64,000 nucleotides of DNA from Galerina marginata. Taxonomy: Eukaryota; Basidiomycota; Agaricomycetes; Agaricales; Galerinaceae. The stretch spans positions 1,674,001-1,738,000 of the forward strand of contig JAECYW010000016.1 in assembly GCA_023014335.1 (NCBI GenBank), given 5' to 3'. The notes under the pieces are model-generated. The model did no database searches. It was not told the origin of the DNA and saw only the letters and a program-made list of their open reading frames with translations. Shown one piece after another: positions 1 to 11,276 of this stretch (within the stretch, counting starts at the first letter, position 1; each line of letters begins with the position of its first letter). The translations under genes were made by a program, and so were the position numbers.

Positions 1-2415
1 CATGTATATCACAACTCCTACAAGTGGTATGTTCTTTTTTCTGTCTATTTCGTTTCATTTTTTGATCTCGACCTTAAGATTCTAGATGACCCTTCAACGA
101 AGAGGGAGTGTGCACGTCGGGCCTTTCGCTGTCTTCGGGAGCTGGCAGAGCAATCTATCTTACCACCTTCAATTTTTATCAACGACCTGAACCCAGAAAA
201 GGGTCACGCCGTTCAAGGTGGCTCATTCGCAGTAAGCTACTTCTCTTTCTCGACGTACTGCGTCATATTCACCTTGATTCAAGGATATATATAAAGGCAA
301 GAGGAAGGGTGCTCCAGTCTGTTTCCGCGTATTGCGTATGTTCCAGACGGAGGACCGCAAACTATTATTCAAGGTGTGACAATAACATGGGCGTCACGTT
401 CTGTGCTGACATGGACATCACAGGAGTTTTGCTCTGAACTCTTATTATGGCGACAGCTCCGTCACCCCAATATCTTGCCGTTAATGGGGGCAAATCTAGA
501 GTTGTTTGCCCCTCAGTTTTGTTTCATATCCCCTTGGTTGCGTAATGGCGATATTATGATGTATTTAAAGCAACACCCTGAGCATGATCGATTCACTTCG
601 GTACGTATGCTTTTTTTCCATCCACACGCACTTTCGAATGCTGAAACCCAATTAAACAGATATGCGAGATTGTGAATGGTATTGAATACCTACACGGGCT
701 TGACCCGCCTGTTACACACAAAGACATCAAAGGAGTGAGTCTGGCTTCCCAGATAATTGCTTTCGTTATTGACAAAAGAAATTGACAGGCAAACGTGCTT
801 GTCGGAGACGATCTTGTTTGTCGCCTTGCAGACTTCGGCCTCTCATCTATCGTGGACTCACAGCGCCTGGGGCGTGCTTCTCCATCATTCGCAGGTTCTG
901 TATGCTGGATGGCACCTGAGATCATGGATCCAAGCCGTATCAAAGTCAAGAACCCAAAGGCTGGAGACATCTATGCGCTGGCATGCACTATTTATGAGGT
1001 TTGTGCGCCATCATCGTCGTTCTCTTGCCTCTCATTAGACATGTGTTTGGCAGATTTATACCGGAAAGGCACCCTTTTTGACCACGGACAAATTCCCTCC
1101 CACCATGACTACCATTATACTCGCCGTTCTCGCAGGTCAGAGACCAGATCTTCCACCTCCTGAGACTTGGACAAGCGAAGAAGAGCACCTGTGGTGGCTG
1201 GTCGCTCTCTGCTGGAAAGAGAACCCAGAAGAACGGCCGGAAATGCAATTGATCAAACGGACCTTGCAGGATATAGGCACTTTCAAACCCGCAACTACCG
1301 CGACCTCTTTGACGTCTCCACCACCACATGATGGCACAGCAGCCCGTTTGGCAGTGATTGAACAATGGGTGACGAGGGAATGCGAACAGGAGGTAGGCAA
1401 TTATTACCGTTATTTTACTTCATACAAACCACCTGCTGTTTAGGCCCAACTTTCTTTGGATGCGATAAGAGTTGCAGAGACGTCTCGAAATATGCCAAAC
1501 TATCACGATCCTCGACAAAGCTTATCAAATCGGCCCAACGAAATGTTACGCCATGACGAGAGAAAGAGGCTACTGAATGAAGAACGAGTCATTGGTCAGC
1601 CTTATCCTCATAATTCTTTTAGAAGGAGTGGCCGCGAGAAATCCCTAAATCTTTCGTTTTCCTTGCGTAATATGGAGGCTTCTGGTTATCCGCAAGGGCT
1701 GTTGACTCCAAATACACCATCCATACCGTTGGCTCACTTTGACCTCCAATCGGCTCTCGCCTCACGTCCGGATATTGGTTCTGATAACCCATCCTCCATG
1801 ATTGATGGAAAATTTCTCAACTCGCCGCCTCCTGGCCGCAACAATGTCGGCACTGAGATAGGTGCAGCGGAAATAACCTATCTTCCATCGTCACTGTCTT
1901 CCGTCAACCAACTTAGGCCATTCGGAGTACCGTCTTTACCGACACCTCCTTCTACGCCTCTGCCTTCTCACTCGCGACATCCTTCTTCCTGTCTGAGTTC
2001 CGACATTTCTGTGAAACCGTCACAAGCCGCTTCTGTTAATGCCGAGGCGCGAGTACCCAGGTCGGGACCTTCCGATAAGCCTGTCTGCACCCCTCTGTCT
2101 GATTCTCTGCGTTCTAATCGGCCAACGTTCCTCCCAGTCCACCTAAGACCCAGTAACATCAAGTACGGCTCCAGACCCCGAGTGAACAAGCCGTCTTTAC
2201 ATCCCAGCCGGGCTTTGTCCTTCAGTCCAGCCTCATCTCCTTTGAACCAGATCTCTCAACCTATCCTTCCTCGTCATTCCAGCGTCTTAGACGAAACCCC
2301 ACGCGACAATCCGATGTCGCTTCATGGAGACTCTCAACCCTCTATGTTACCCGTGCTGAGAAATAGGTCATTTGCTGCCCCATTCATATCTTCGGCATCT
2401 TCATCCAAGCGATGA
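1..2415 (+). CDS. Protein kinase (TKL-like, agaricomycete type), 5' end cut by window
   Basis: Serine/threonine or tyrosine kinase-like protein. The first exon is truncated at base 1. Exons that keep phase: 1-26, 79-231, 284-373, 424-600, 660-734, 789-998, 1054-1392, 1444-2415. In order, the domain shows a glycine loop (GGSFADIYKG), an alpha-C glutamate (EFCSELLLW), RHPNILPLMG, a catalytic loop HKDIKGANV, ADFGLSS, and an APE-region GSVCWMAPEIMD. The beta-3 VAIK lysine position reads V-C-F-R, so arginine replaces the ATP-contacting lysine; this could weaken or abolish catalysis. About 320 residues of Ser/Pro-rich, low-complexity tail follow the kinase domain, typical of a disordered regulatory region. 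The substrate is unknown. Identity as a kinase-fold protein is certain; catalytic competence is not. Confidence 0.85.
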
Positions 2416-3497
2416 GGCGATAAATCCAGTGCCTTGCTGCACTCTCGCCGGCCAAATTCACGAGCGTTTGAATTACGCACATTTTTTTTGTATCCGGCAC
2501 ACTTCGGAGAATCTGTGGACGAGTTTGTTGACGAACTTGGTGCCCCGGTGGCTTGGCCATTCGACGGCGGACGATGTGATAATACGATTAATACTTAATT
2601 AATAGTTGGGCAACCTCGTTTCGCTTTGATCATATCTGTACTATAGTATAACTGCTTTGCCATCGCTATCGCCTCACGTTAGACCGTGTCATTTCATTCG
2701 GCTTATCGTTTTCACTTCAATAGACGATAGCATCCTTCACATTCCCCACCCGAACGTGTGCTAGTGTGGAAGGTTATCAGTTCTTAGTGTGGGCTTCCGC
2801 TACTGTTACTGTGTCACTGTAATAATAGTAATTGAACAAAGTGAAGGATATATAGGTCAGCAGGGCACACTAGTAAGTATAATGGAAGACGATGTTCATT
2901 CGTTCATGTCATTGTCATTGCACGTTACTGACAATTCATCAAATGCGCAAAACCGCGGTGATCATTGAAAATAGCAATAATATTAGACAGCCTTGGGAAG
3001 GCGGGAAAGCAGCGGAAAGCAAGGAGAAACAGTGTCGTTCTTGTGAGGATACACCGTGACATTTCGTTCCCGCGAAGGTTTAATATACATTTGCACTCAC
3101 TGATTCTAACGGAAGGACAGACCCCAGACTTTGGATATGCTATGTGCAAAGGGCAATCAAACATGATGCAAAAGATAAAATTAACAAATGCTCGAACAGT
3201 GGTACGATGAAGGATATCAATCTCTGAGTGGGTATAAATTAAGGCAAGTCGCTTCGTTTATGGACAAAAATGGTGATCTTCGGTAATCGTGTTCATAATG
3301 TGTTTTGTTGCTTGCTCATACGCCTTCTTTTGCTGCAACGAATAAAAAGTGCGGCCGAGGCGGCAATGGTGAAAATAGATGGACACTCGAGGTTCGCGGG
3401 AGCTACTGCGGTGGCAATGAAGTCGCAGAGAGCTGAGGGATTTTAACGTCGCAGGGAATATGAAAACGAGTTTCGCTGGGTTGTCGGTTGTGCTCGG
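2416..3497. other. Intergenic region, no gene seen
   Basis: About 1.1 kb of AT-rich sequence between the kinase stop and the 3' end of the minus-strand proline-rich gene. The short open frames here have no splice support or recognisable motif. It should hold both convergent 3' UTRs. Confidence 0.6.
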
Positions 3498-3905
3498 CTA
3501 CACCTTCGAGGACGCCTTGGCACGCGAATCGGAATTGCCCGTCGTCTTGCCGGAATTCTTCTTCGACTTCAGGACATCATCAAGCTCCGGCGACGATGTG
3601 TCTTTCCGAAATGGGACAAATACCCCTGCCGGACGTGGTGAGTAGCCGTACGGTGCTGCAGGCGAGCGAGACATATTGCTAGGCAAGGCGTTGTTCGTGG
3701 TTTGTGGTGGCCCTTGAGGAGCATGTCGGTTGTGGTAATTTCCAACAGTGGGACCATAGGCATATGGGTACGGGCTACTTGGGACGCCAGGAGTTTGGTT
3801 AACATGAGAGCAATTCGTGAATGGGTGAACCGCGAATGGGTCGAAGTTAGGAAGAGTCGGTTTCGGAAGGGACTCTGAAGAAGACGACGTTGGAGAGGAT
3901 GTCAT
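3498..3905 (-). CDS. Small Pro/Ser-rich hypothetical protein (135 aa)
   Basis: Single-exon gene of 135 residues with ATG at 3905 and TAG at 3498-3500. The protein is rich in Ser, Pro, Asn and Tyr and has no membrane segment or signal peptide. Its C-terminal third carries a short ordered-looking motif, PFRKDTSSPELDDVLKSK, then a basic tail. I have an impression that short agaricomycete proteins of this style end in similar SPELDDVLK-like motifs, but I know of no function. Support for it being real comes from protein-like composition, a TATA box about 150 bp upstream (4054-4061) and a pyrimidine-rich leader. It may be a stress- or development-regulated disordered protein, which is only a guess. 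Confidence 0.6.
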   Translation of the reverse strand: MTSSPTSSSSESLPKPTLPNFDPFAVHPFTNCSHVNQTPGVPSSPYPYAYGPTVGNYHNRHAPQGPPQTTNNALPSNMSRSPAAPYGYSPRPAGVFVPFRKDTSSPELDDVLKSKKNSGKTTGNSDSRAKASSKV

Positions 3906-4053
3906 CTTGTAGTTGGTTTCGACGCTGGGAGGTTGGGAGTAGTCTTGGATGGAGAGGGTGTGGTAGACACTGGCAGACTTGTGCTGGGAAGAGTATGAGA
4001 TGATGGTTTGTAGTCGAAGAAAATCTGCAGTCGAAGGAGTGACTGATCGAGGG

Positions 4054-4061
4054 TTTATATA
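4054..4061 (-). promoter_or_regulatory. TATA box of the 135-aa protein gene
   Basis: Read on the minus strand this is TATATAAA within CTATATAAACCC. It lies about 150 bp upstream of the ATG at 3905 and is followed by a C/T-rich leader, the usual layout of a strongly regulated fungal core promoter. Confidence 0.5.
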
Positions 4062-4993
4062 GCCCCAAACCGGAGCACTCCCATCTCACTCGTGCCACAG
4101 GATCTCGACTGGCCCAACACTTGGCTCTACCAAACAATGGTGTGGTATATTTGTGCCACACGCTTCAATACGTCGGGCCGGAATAACGCAGAAGTTGGCA
4201 CTTTGGCAGGATGCTCGCAAAAGCATAATGAGCGCTCTTCTTCGAAACATCTGCCAGCAAGATGGCTTCTTCGATCTGGACCTGAGATTGCCGTAGGAGC
4301 TTGGTGATGGAAAGATCGAGCGGAATATCGCCTAGCTTAGTCTTTCTATTGAAGGCAGGAAAAAGAGGTCAGCTGCAATACCAATACGTATTGGGATGTG
4401 GAAAGATTACATGGAGTGGTCAACATCGTGGCCTCCCCGTGGGGTTTTTTCTCCGAGGGTCCAGGTCTGGGGTTCAATGTGCCTGAACCTAGGGTAAATA
4501 CTTGTCTGAAAAGCTAACGTTTGCTCGAAAACGCCTCTTAGTCGTGGAGTGAATTCGAAACGAATCAAGTTCCGGACGTGCAACGCTTCGATTGGTAGAT
4601 TGTTGATACACCAGGCCAGAAGCAAGTAATCGGAGGCATTTCATCTTGCACCAATGCAGCGAATGCGGGATAGGGAGGCAGTGGTATGGAATTTCATGTA
4701 CAAGTTGTACGAGAATAAGAGCAATTCTCAACGCTCATCAGTGCTCATCAAGCGGGTAGTTGATCACGCGACCTTCTTGGGGGTGATTTCGGTCCGTTAA
4801 ACGAGGGTGAATTTTGTTGCAAACTCGAGTGTGATGAAAACGACAAAGTCGTTGAAAGGTGATCTCAAAGTGTGGCCGTCCAGGTCAGACCGTCTGCACC
4901 AAAGGCGTATAGGAAATATACAAGTTCATCCATAAGTCTTTACAATTCTGGACTCATTGACAGGAGCCACGAAGGAATCGGAGTACTCCAATG

Positions 4994-5293
4994 TCATGAT
5001 ATGTTTCTTCTCTCGGAGAAATATTCGTTATCCGGAAAAATAGCTCGTATGTTGACACCGATGGAGGATCCATTTTTAGACACGGAGATAATGGTTTTGC
5101 CTCTACATCATTCGTTGGCAGAAGCCTCGTCGATCGTGATATAGCACGAATGAATGCAGATGTCCTTGAATGAAATTATAAAGGTTTTGAATTGTGAAGG
5201 AATAACAGACGCAGTGATAGACTCGAAGAAGTCGAACTTTTCTGTCATTGAGATGGAGAAACGGGTGCCTATCTCCGAGCGCGCCGATCGTGT
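4994..5293 (-). pseudogene. Possible relic coding segment, unidentified
   Basis: On the minus strand one frame is protein-like for about 60 codons (5293 down to a TGA at 5108-5110). It contains runs such as KFDFFESITASVIPSQFK. The same frame stays open another 38 codons after that stop, until 4994. No splice sites remove the stop. This is what an eroded exon of a dead gene looks like, but I cannot name a family and chance is not excluded. Confidence 0.25.
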
Positions 5294-6768
5294 TCAAGTC
5301 GTGGCGCTTAACTTAGCCACCGTCAGTGCTGTTTAGGAGATGGTGTTGTACTCTTTCAAAACGCGCCTGCTCCTGAGGTGGAAGTGGAACGGTGATATTT
5401 CGCTGGTCCTTTCCCTACACTCCCTGCTCAGTATGGAAAATTTGTCTTCGGCGGATAATTAAGGAATGCGAACGCCATACGCATCCCACCGGGCCGCTGC
5501 TATACGCCGTCGATAGCCTCCAAAGTCCTGGGTTTATCCTGGGTACATGCTTGACTGATAGGCAAAAACCTTCGACGTTGAAGGTCTGCTGATTCGTCGA
5601 ATCAGCGCTAAAATAGTTCGAAATGCATGGACGAGCGCTCAAAAGCCGGGACACTACAATCAAGGAGGAAGGAACGTGGTGGTAGGCTTGATAGGAGGAT
5701 GCAGAAATAAATGAGGCGTGTCCTTGGTTGTCAATTGTGGGCTATGGCCGCGAAATTCGGGTTTGAAAATCCATCCTGCATGAAAGCAGAGCAGAATACA
5801 ACGTCCAGGTGACGTAGAGTGTATTGGATGCACAGAAATTCAAGCCCTTGTAGCTGTGAGCTAGTTGACTGTGGTTTATTTCGGGTTTTGGGAGCTTGGA
5901 GGCATCAGAAAAGACACGACGACTATATTTCCTTCCCACAGGTGTCCGCGAATCGGAGAAATATGCTGCGGGTCGGGGATGTAGGAGAAGTGTTCTATGA
6001 GTCGTTCCCATTATCATGCTCAGTAAGTTGTTCTAGTGGATTTAATTTGCACTTGGCGTTCATTTGATCAGGGGCTTGACCTTGAAGAGGCGATATCTTC
6101 ACAACGGAACGAATAATGCTGCAACGAAGTGCAGTTTGGCGTTTTGGCCGTCGTTTCTGAACTGAAAACACTAGGCATCGGGAAACACGAGCGATAGATC
6201 CATATTGTCAAAACACGTACTCTGTGTATTAATATATTGCGAAAATCACACGTGAACTTTTAAATAATATCTAATTGAGTTATGGAAGGTGGGCTTGAGG
6301 TGGTCCATGGTAGTGGAGTGCAACGAGGAAAATCCAGTTTGCCTGGCATGCTTGATGCCAGTCACTGGACAGTGGACGTGAAGGATTGAGGGAAAATTGG
6401 TGATTCCAAGGGCTAGCGAGACGTCGGAAGCTGAATTTTAGACTCTTAAGGCTAATATAGCTGCTCGGAGAGCACGACAATCGGAATTAAAACTTGTTTC
6501 AAGTGCTTTCTACATGCAGAGCCCCGCGTCCCCACAAAAAAAATACGGCAGCTATCTATCGATAATTCGATCTAGCGCAAAAACAATACATACAACCGAG
6601 CCAATCCAAACTGATACACGACACTGAACGGTGTAACAGTGAAGCAGTATACAACAACAACATAAAAAAGGGCTGCATGCATGGAGGGGTAATGGAAAGG
6701 CGGGTACCGTCATGTCGAGCGAAAGGGCAGGTATATACAGTATTTTTAATTACCAGAGACCACGTTTT
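5294..6768. other. Unassigned region, no supported gene
   Basis: Several 60-90 codon open frames occur on both strands (for example 5415-5663 and 5742-6017 on minus). None joins to another through plausible splice sites and none carries a motif I trust. A further short minus-strand stretch near 5340-5400 reads protein-like. Together with the segment at 4994-5293 it could belong to one decayed minus-strand gene. Confidence 0.4.
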
Positions 6769-7696
6769 TCAGGAATAGGGAAATATTAGACAGGATTCGT
6801 TGCTTGGGATGGATGGGATGGGATGGGAATGTGCAATTGATTGGAACGAACGACCAGTGAATGATGGGAATGGAAATGTTGATGCTGGAAACTGGAAACG
6901 AGACTGGGCTTGGAGACTGGAACTGGAACTGGGATGTGGTGGTGGTGGATTGGAAGTGGAAAGGAAATTACAAGTGGATTGGGGGCTTGGATGGATGGTG
7001 CATGATTGACAACAACACAGATAATACATGTTCGATTCGAGACTTGATCCATTTTGGATACGAGACAGAGACAGGGAAAGAAACACTGACAGGCAGACAA
7101 ATGCGATTGGGTCGTTCGTTCGTTCGTTGATGATCATTGGGATTTGGCCGAATGGGATGGGATGGGATTAGACGGAAAGGAGTGGTTGAGGTAGGCCGTA
7201 TAAAATATCAAACAAGAGGATCGATGGAATTCAACGAGAGCATAAGCTATAAAGCTGAAAGGGATAGAAAATCGTCGTTAAGTGATTGATGCAATGTGCA
7301 ATGTGTGAGAGGCGCTGGCGCATTTTAATCGACACATAATTAATTAGTCGCCAATTGCGCCAATTAGCATGATGAGCGCCGTTTTGGAGAGTGGGTTAGT
7401 GGGAGGCGTAAATCGCAAGGTGATGTTTTCATAGGAGTTGTGTCGAAGTTACGCCAAACGCGTTCTTTTTGTTTGACCGGATGATGAGGATAAACGGTGA
7501 ATGCAAAGGCGGATGAGTGGGTCATGGCGTAAGACAAAACGGTATGGATGCAGTGGTATGAGATGAGACATGCAAGAGGCATTCCGCGGTCAAAGCACGC
7601 ATCTAGCAAGCAAACTGAAGCAAACAGCAAAGCATGGCAGAGCAACGTTCAAAGCAGTCGCAGTCGCAGTCGCAAAAGACGCAATGCATCTCCCCC
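6769..7696. other. G-rich, low-complexity tract downstream of the AT-hook gene
   Basis: Strong strand asymmetry: the plus strand is a chain of GGGAT, GGAACTGG and GTGGTGGTGG-like repeats. Open frames over it are repeat artefacts. By position it is the 3' flank and probably part of the 3' UTR of the minus-strand gene ending at 7697, whose mRNA would be C-rich here. Confidence 0.5.
6806..6827 (+). repeat. Potential G-quadruplex motif
   Basis: Four GGG runs start at 6806, 6815, 6820 and 6825, with loops of 6, 2 and 2 bases. A weaker GGGAT array occurs near 7150-7170. This satisfies the usual G3+N1-7 quadruplex rule on the plus strand. Confidence 0.6.
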
Positions 7697-10600
7697 TCAC
7701 AAATTCAGTGGCGGCACACCAGCAGCGAAGAAATTTGACCTCTGCGCACTGCTCGCCCCACGCAGCTTCGCGTTCGGGTGGTGCTGGTGCATATGGAACG
7801 CGTGCGCGTGGTGCTGCTGGTGTGCGAGGTGCGGCGTGTGCGGTGCGGGATATCCATGCCCATTACTGCTCCTCCTCTTGAGCAGCTTGCGCTCGCGCCT
7901 CTGCTCCTTGCGGTTCTTCTGGCTCTGGTCCTGATGGCGGTGGTGGAGGTGCTTCGTCGGCGTCGTGTGCATGCTGCTCGACGGAGACCCCGAAGCAGAC
8001 GCAGGCGCGGAGGCAGAGGCAGAGGCAGAACCAAGCGGGAGGATCAAAGGCGACGACATCGTCGATCCGCCCATCATAATCCTTCGCCGCTTCGCGAGCT
8101 TGCTCCCCTTGCCCTTGATCGCCACCGCCGACCCGCTCGACGCCATACGCGCGCCGCCCGTGCCCACGCCCATGCCGCCGACGCCCTGCCACATGGTGCT
8201 TATAGGGCTGCTCCGCATCGCGCTCCCAAAGTCCGCGCTCGAGCCGGGCGTGTGTCCGTTAGCGTGTCCGTGCCCGTGTGGTCCGTGGCGGAAGGCGCCG
8301 ACGGAGATGAGGTCCCATCTGCTGAGGTTCTTCGCGCCTGCCTCTTCTGCGGCTTCGGCGAATGCAGGTGTTGAGACAGAGACGGGTGCAGAGTCGTCGT
8401 TGATGGGGTCGGTGTTCGTCGTGGGAGAGGCGGCGTCGGCGGCACTGTCGACGGTGGACGGCGAAGGCGGGTCGTCGTCATCCAAGAACGACGCGTCGAG
8501 GACATCATCCAGCTGGATCGGCTCCGCCTCGCCGTGTACGTGCATCTGCATTTGCAAAGCGGTGGCGTCCTCTTCCGCACCAGCGTTGACGGCAGACGAG
8601 AGGAGGAGCTCCAGGGAGGAGCGTTCGTCCGCTGCAGCACCAGAACTCGACGGACTACCAAGAGCAGAGACGGAGCCGACAGAGCCTGGGGTGGTGGTTG
8701 AGGTAGCGAGGGACTGCAGGAGGTGTTTGCGGAGGAGATGCTCGACCTGTGCGAATGCAAAGAAGAACGGCCACGTGAGTATTTCGCTGCTTCGACGTTA
8801 TGGCAGATTATGGGAGAAGAAAAAAAAAAGAAGTGGATAGGCAGATAACGTTGCACGCAACCGCAGGAAGCGAAGGATCACAGCGTGTAGTGCCAGATAA
8901 CAAAGGTCCATACAAAAGGAGGGTAAAAGTCGAAAGAGCGAAAAAAGCACTCACAGCACCGAACCTGCCCCCATTCCTCTCCCTCTTCCTAAACCTGGGA
9001 TGCGGCGACGGCACCTCCGCGCCCATACGGTCCTCCCCAATCACCGCCTGGCGCGTCTCCATCGACGGTTCAAACACGCCCTTCCGCGGACCCGCCGGCG
9101 TACGCGCACGCCGCATAAGCTTGAGCACGTCAACGTGGCTCTTCCCCCCGCCGCCCGGCGTTCCAGGCGCACTGCCACTCCCACCGGTAGGGCTTGGGCT
9201 GGAGTTAATACCGCCCCACGGCTCGCCGAGCGCACTACCAGGCGAAACGCCGATACCGGCCCACTCATCGTCCTCGCCGTCGATTTCTTGCTCGTCCGAG
9301 TCCCAGAAGAGTACTTTGCCTTGTAGGATATCCACCGCGCACGGTCCGTTCCCCCCGCCCCACCTCCGCCGCCTCCTCTCCCTGCTCGCTTCGTCGTCTC
9401 TTCTTCTCCGGCCTGGGCTGACGGCAGGGGTGCTGACCGTCGACAGAGGGTTGATCGCGTGCACGGAGAACGCAGCTGGGAGGCTGAACAGCGCCATCGC
9501 GCGTGCGTTGGGTAGGGCGTCGGCGCCAATGAGCTCTTCGTCAGTGGTGTCACCAGAGTCGCACTCGAGCTCGCCGTCTTCTTCTTCGTACCCGCCGTCC
9601 GAGTCGACGGAGAGCGAGGACGGGGCGAGCATGGCGACGTCGCTGTCCTCTGCGTCACTCATGGGCATCCCAAGGCCGAGATAGCGCTGCGCGCGCCTCC
9701 GCCTCGGCATTCCGCCCGCCGCCTCGTCCGCATCGCCATACTTCCCCGGCGACGCCACGAAGCGCGACGCGTCTTTCTCAAACTCCAGATCCACAAGACC
9801 CCGCTCGTCGTGCACGCCGTTCGTAAACACGACCTGCCCGTCCCAGCCCTGCGTCACCTCGAACGGCAGGCTCTCCAGGCGTCTATGGCGGTGCCCCGAC
9901 CCCAGCCCGCCCTCTGTGCGCTCGGAGGCGCAGGAGAGGTCGGACTGGTCGCCGTCCTCGGCTAGCGATGGGTGTGGGCCGCCGTCGTCGGTGTCAGAGG
10001 AGGAGTTGGAGGACGAGTCGGAGGTGCCGTAGAGGTTGGCGAAGAAGAGGTCGGCGTCGAAGCTCGACTCGTCGTCGTCCTCTGACCAGCCTGTGGCGAG
10101 GCCGACGTAGCGCGGGCGGTGGTCGTCCGTGTCTTCTTCCTCTTCTTGAAGCTGTGGGGTAGGCACACCGGCTATCGCCTCCTCCTCCGTCTCTTCATCC
10201 GCCTCTGCGTTATCTTCATCATTTTCATCTTCCTCCTCTTCGTCGTCATCCTCTGTCGCGTCGCTGTCCACGTCCATCTCGACGTCGCTCGGGCCGACGC
10301 TCTTTTTGCGAGGACGGATAACCCAGTCGTTGTTGCGGTTGCTTCGTTTTCTTTGCAGCAACAGGGCGTCGTCGCCGCCAAGCAACTCCCGCCTCAGTCG
10401 GGCCTTGTCGTGCATATCGGTGACGATGAAGTTTTCCTCCTCGGCCTCGATGCTCGAGTCCGAGTCAAAGTCCGACAGGGACGAGGAGTCGGAGCCGTAT
10501 GAGGACATGGAAGACAGGGCCGAGGCCGAGACAAAGGTGGGGAACTGGACGCTCTCCATGTCGAAGTCGTTGTACGCGCCACGGCGAACGACGGGGTGGT

Positions 10601-11276
10601 CCATGGCCATGTCCATATCGACATCAGAGAGGTCAGAGACGTCGGACTCCTCGTCGCTGGTGGCTGCGCGCCGTTTTTTCTTGGAGACCTTTTTGACGAT
10701 GGCGGCTGCGCGGGCTTTGAGGTTCTGGCGAGCCTTTGTTGGGGCGGCGCGTTTATGCTGCTGCTGTTTTCCTGGCGCTGCTGATTTAGGGTTGAGGGGC
10801 TTGTAGACAGGGGAGTGGGGCGGTTGTGGTGCAGGGCGAGCAAGCTTGGGAGGTCGGCCGCGTTTTTTGGGTGGGGGGCGTGGGGGGTCGGAGGAGGCGC
10901 TGTTGTATCCGGCGTTTGCGGCGTCGGACGTCGTCTCTTCTAGGCTCTTGGATGAGGTGGGGCGGCGCTTGAGCATACCAGGTGGGACGGTGAGTTTTAT
11001 CTTGAGTGGGGCGGGGGTAGGAGTGGATGCAGGGGTGGGCGTCGTGGGCGGGTAGGGCTGGCCAGAGGAAGAAGAGGCGGGGGGTGTCGGCGACGACCCC
11101 CCCGTTGCATAGTGGAGACTGAGCTCGGCCATGGAGAGAGGGACGCCGGGTTTGATGGTGGGTGTCGGGGGCGGTGGTGGGCGGCGACAGGTGCACTCGC
11201 CGTCGCAGACCGGACAAATGTCGCTGTCGTCGCCGTCGTCGTGGGCGACTATCGTATAGGAATGAGCAGACGGCAT
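7697..11276 (-). CDS. Large acidic AT-hook nuclear protein (about 1123 aa)
   Basis: Two exons, 11276-8955 and 8746-7697, joined in phase 0 by a GTGAGT...CAG intron; 774 + 349 residues. Near the N-terminus is a compact cysteine cluster (CPVCDGECTC), which may bind a metal. A canonical AT-hook (KKRGRPPK, about residue 140) and Lys/Arg clusters such as KKVSKKKRR follow. Then come long Asp/Glu/Ser tracts. The second exon has an ordered-looking RWDLISVGAFR motif, a possible nuclear signal (KLAKRRR) and a His/Gln-rich end. The layout suggests a chromatin or transcription cofactor. No enzyme domain is visible and I cannot assign a known family. GC content is much higher than in neighbouring genes. 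An additional 5' UTR intron upstream of 11276 is possible. Confidence 0.75.

Noticed and set aside
6769..7137. Pro/Ser-rich 122-residue frame on minus
   Set aside because: Translation of a low-complexity repeat tract, with no splice context; more likely 3' UTR.
7778..11055. Long plus-strand open frames opposite the AT-hook gene
   Set aside because: They are mirror frames of a GC-rich coding region. Their composition is Arg/Ala/Pro-biased and the minus strand has a consistent intron and real motifs.
7697..11276. Assignment of the AT-hook protein to Ifh1/Crf1-type cofactors
   Set aside because: Acidic tracts and a WDSDEQE-like word hint at it, but they are too weak without an alignment.
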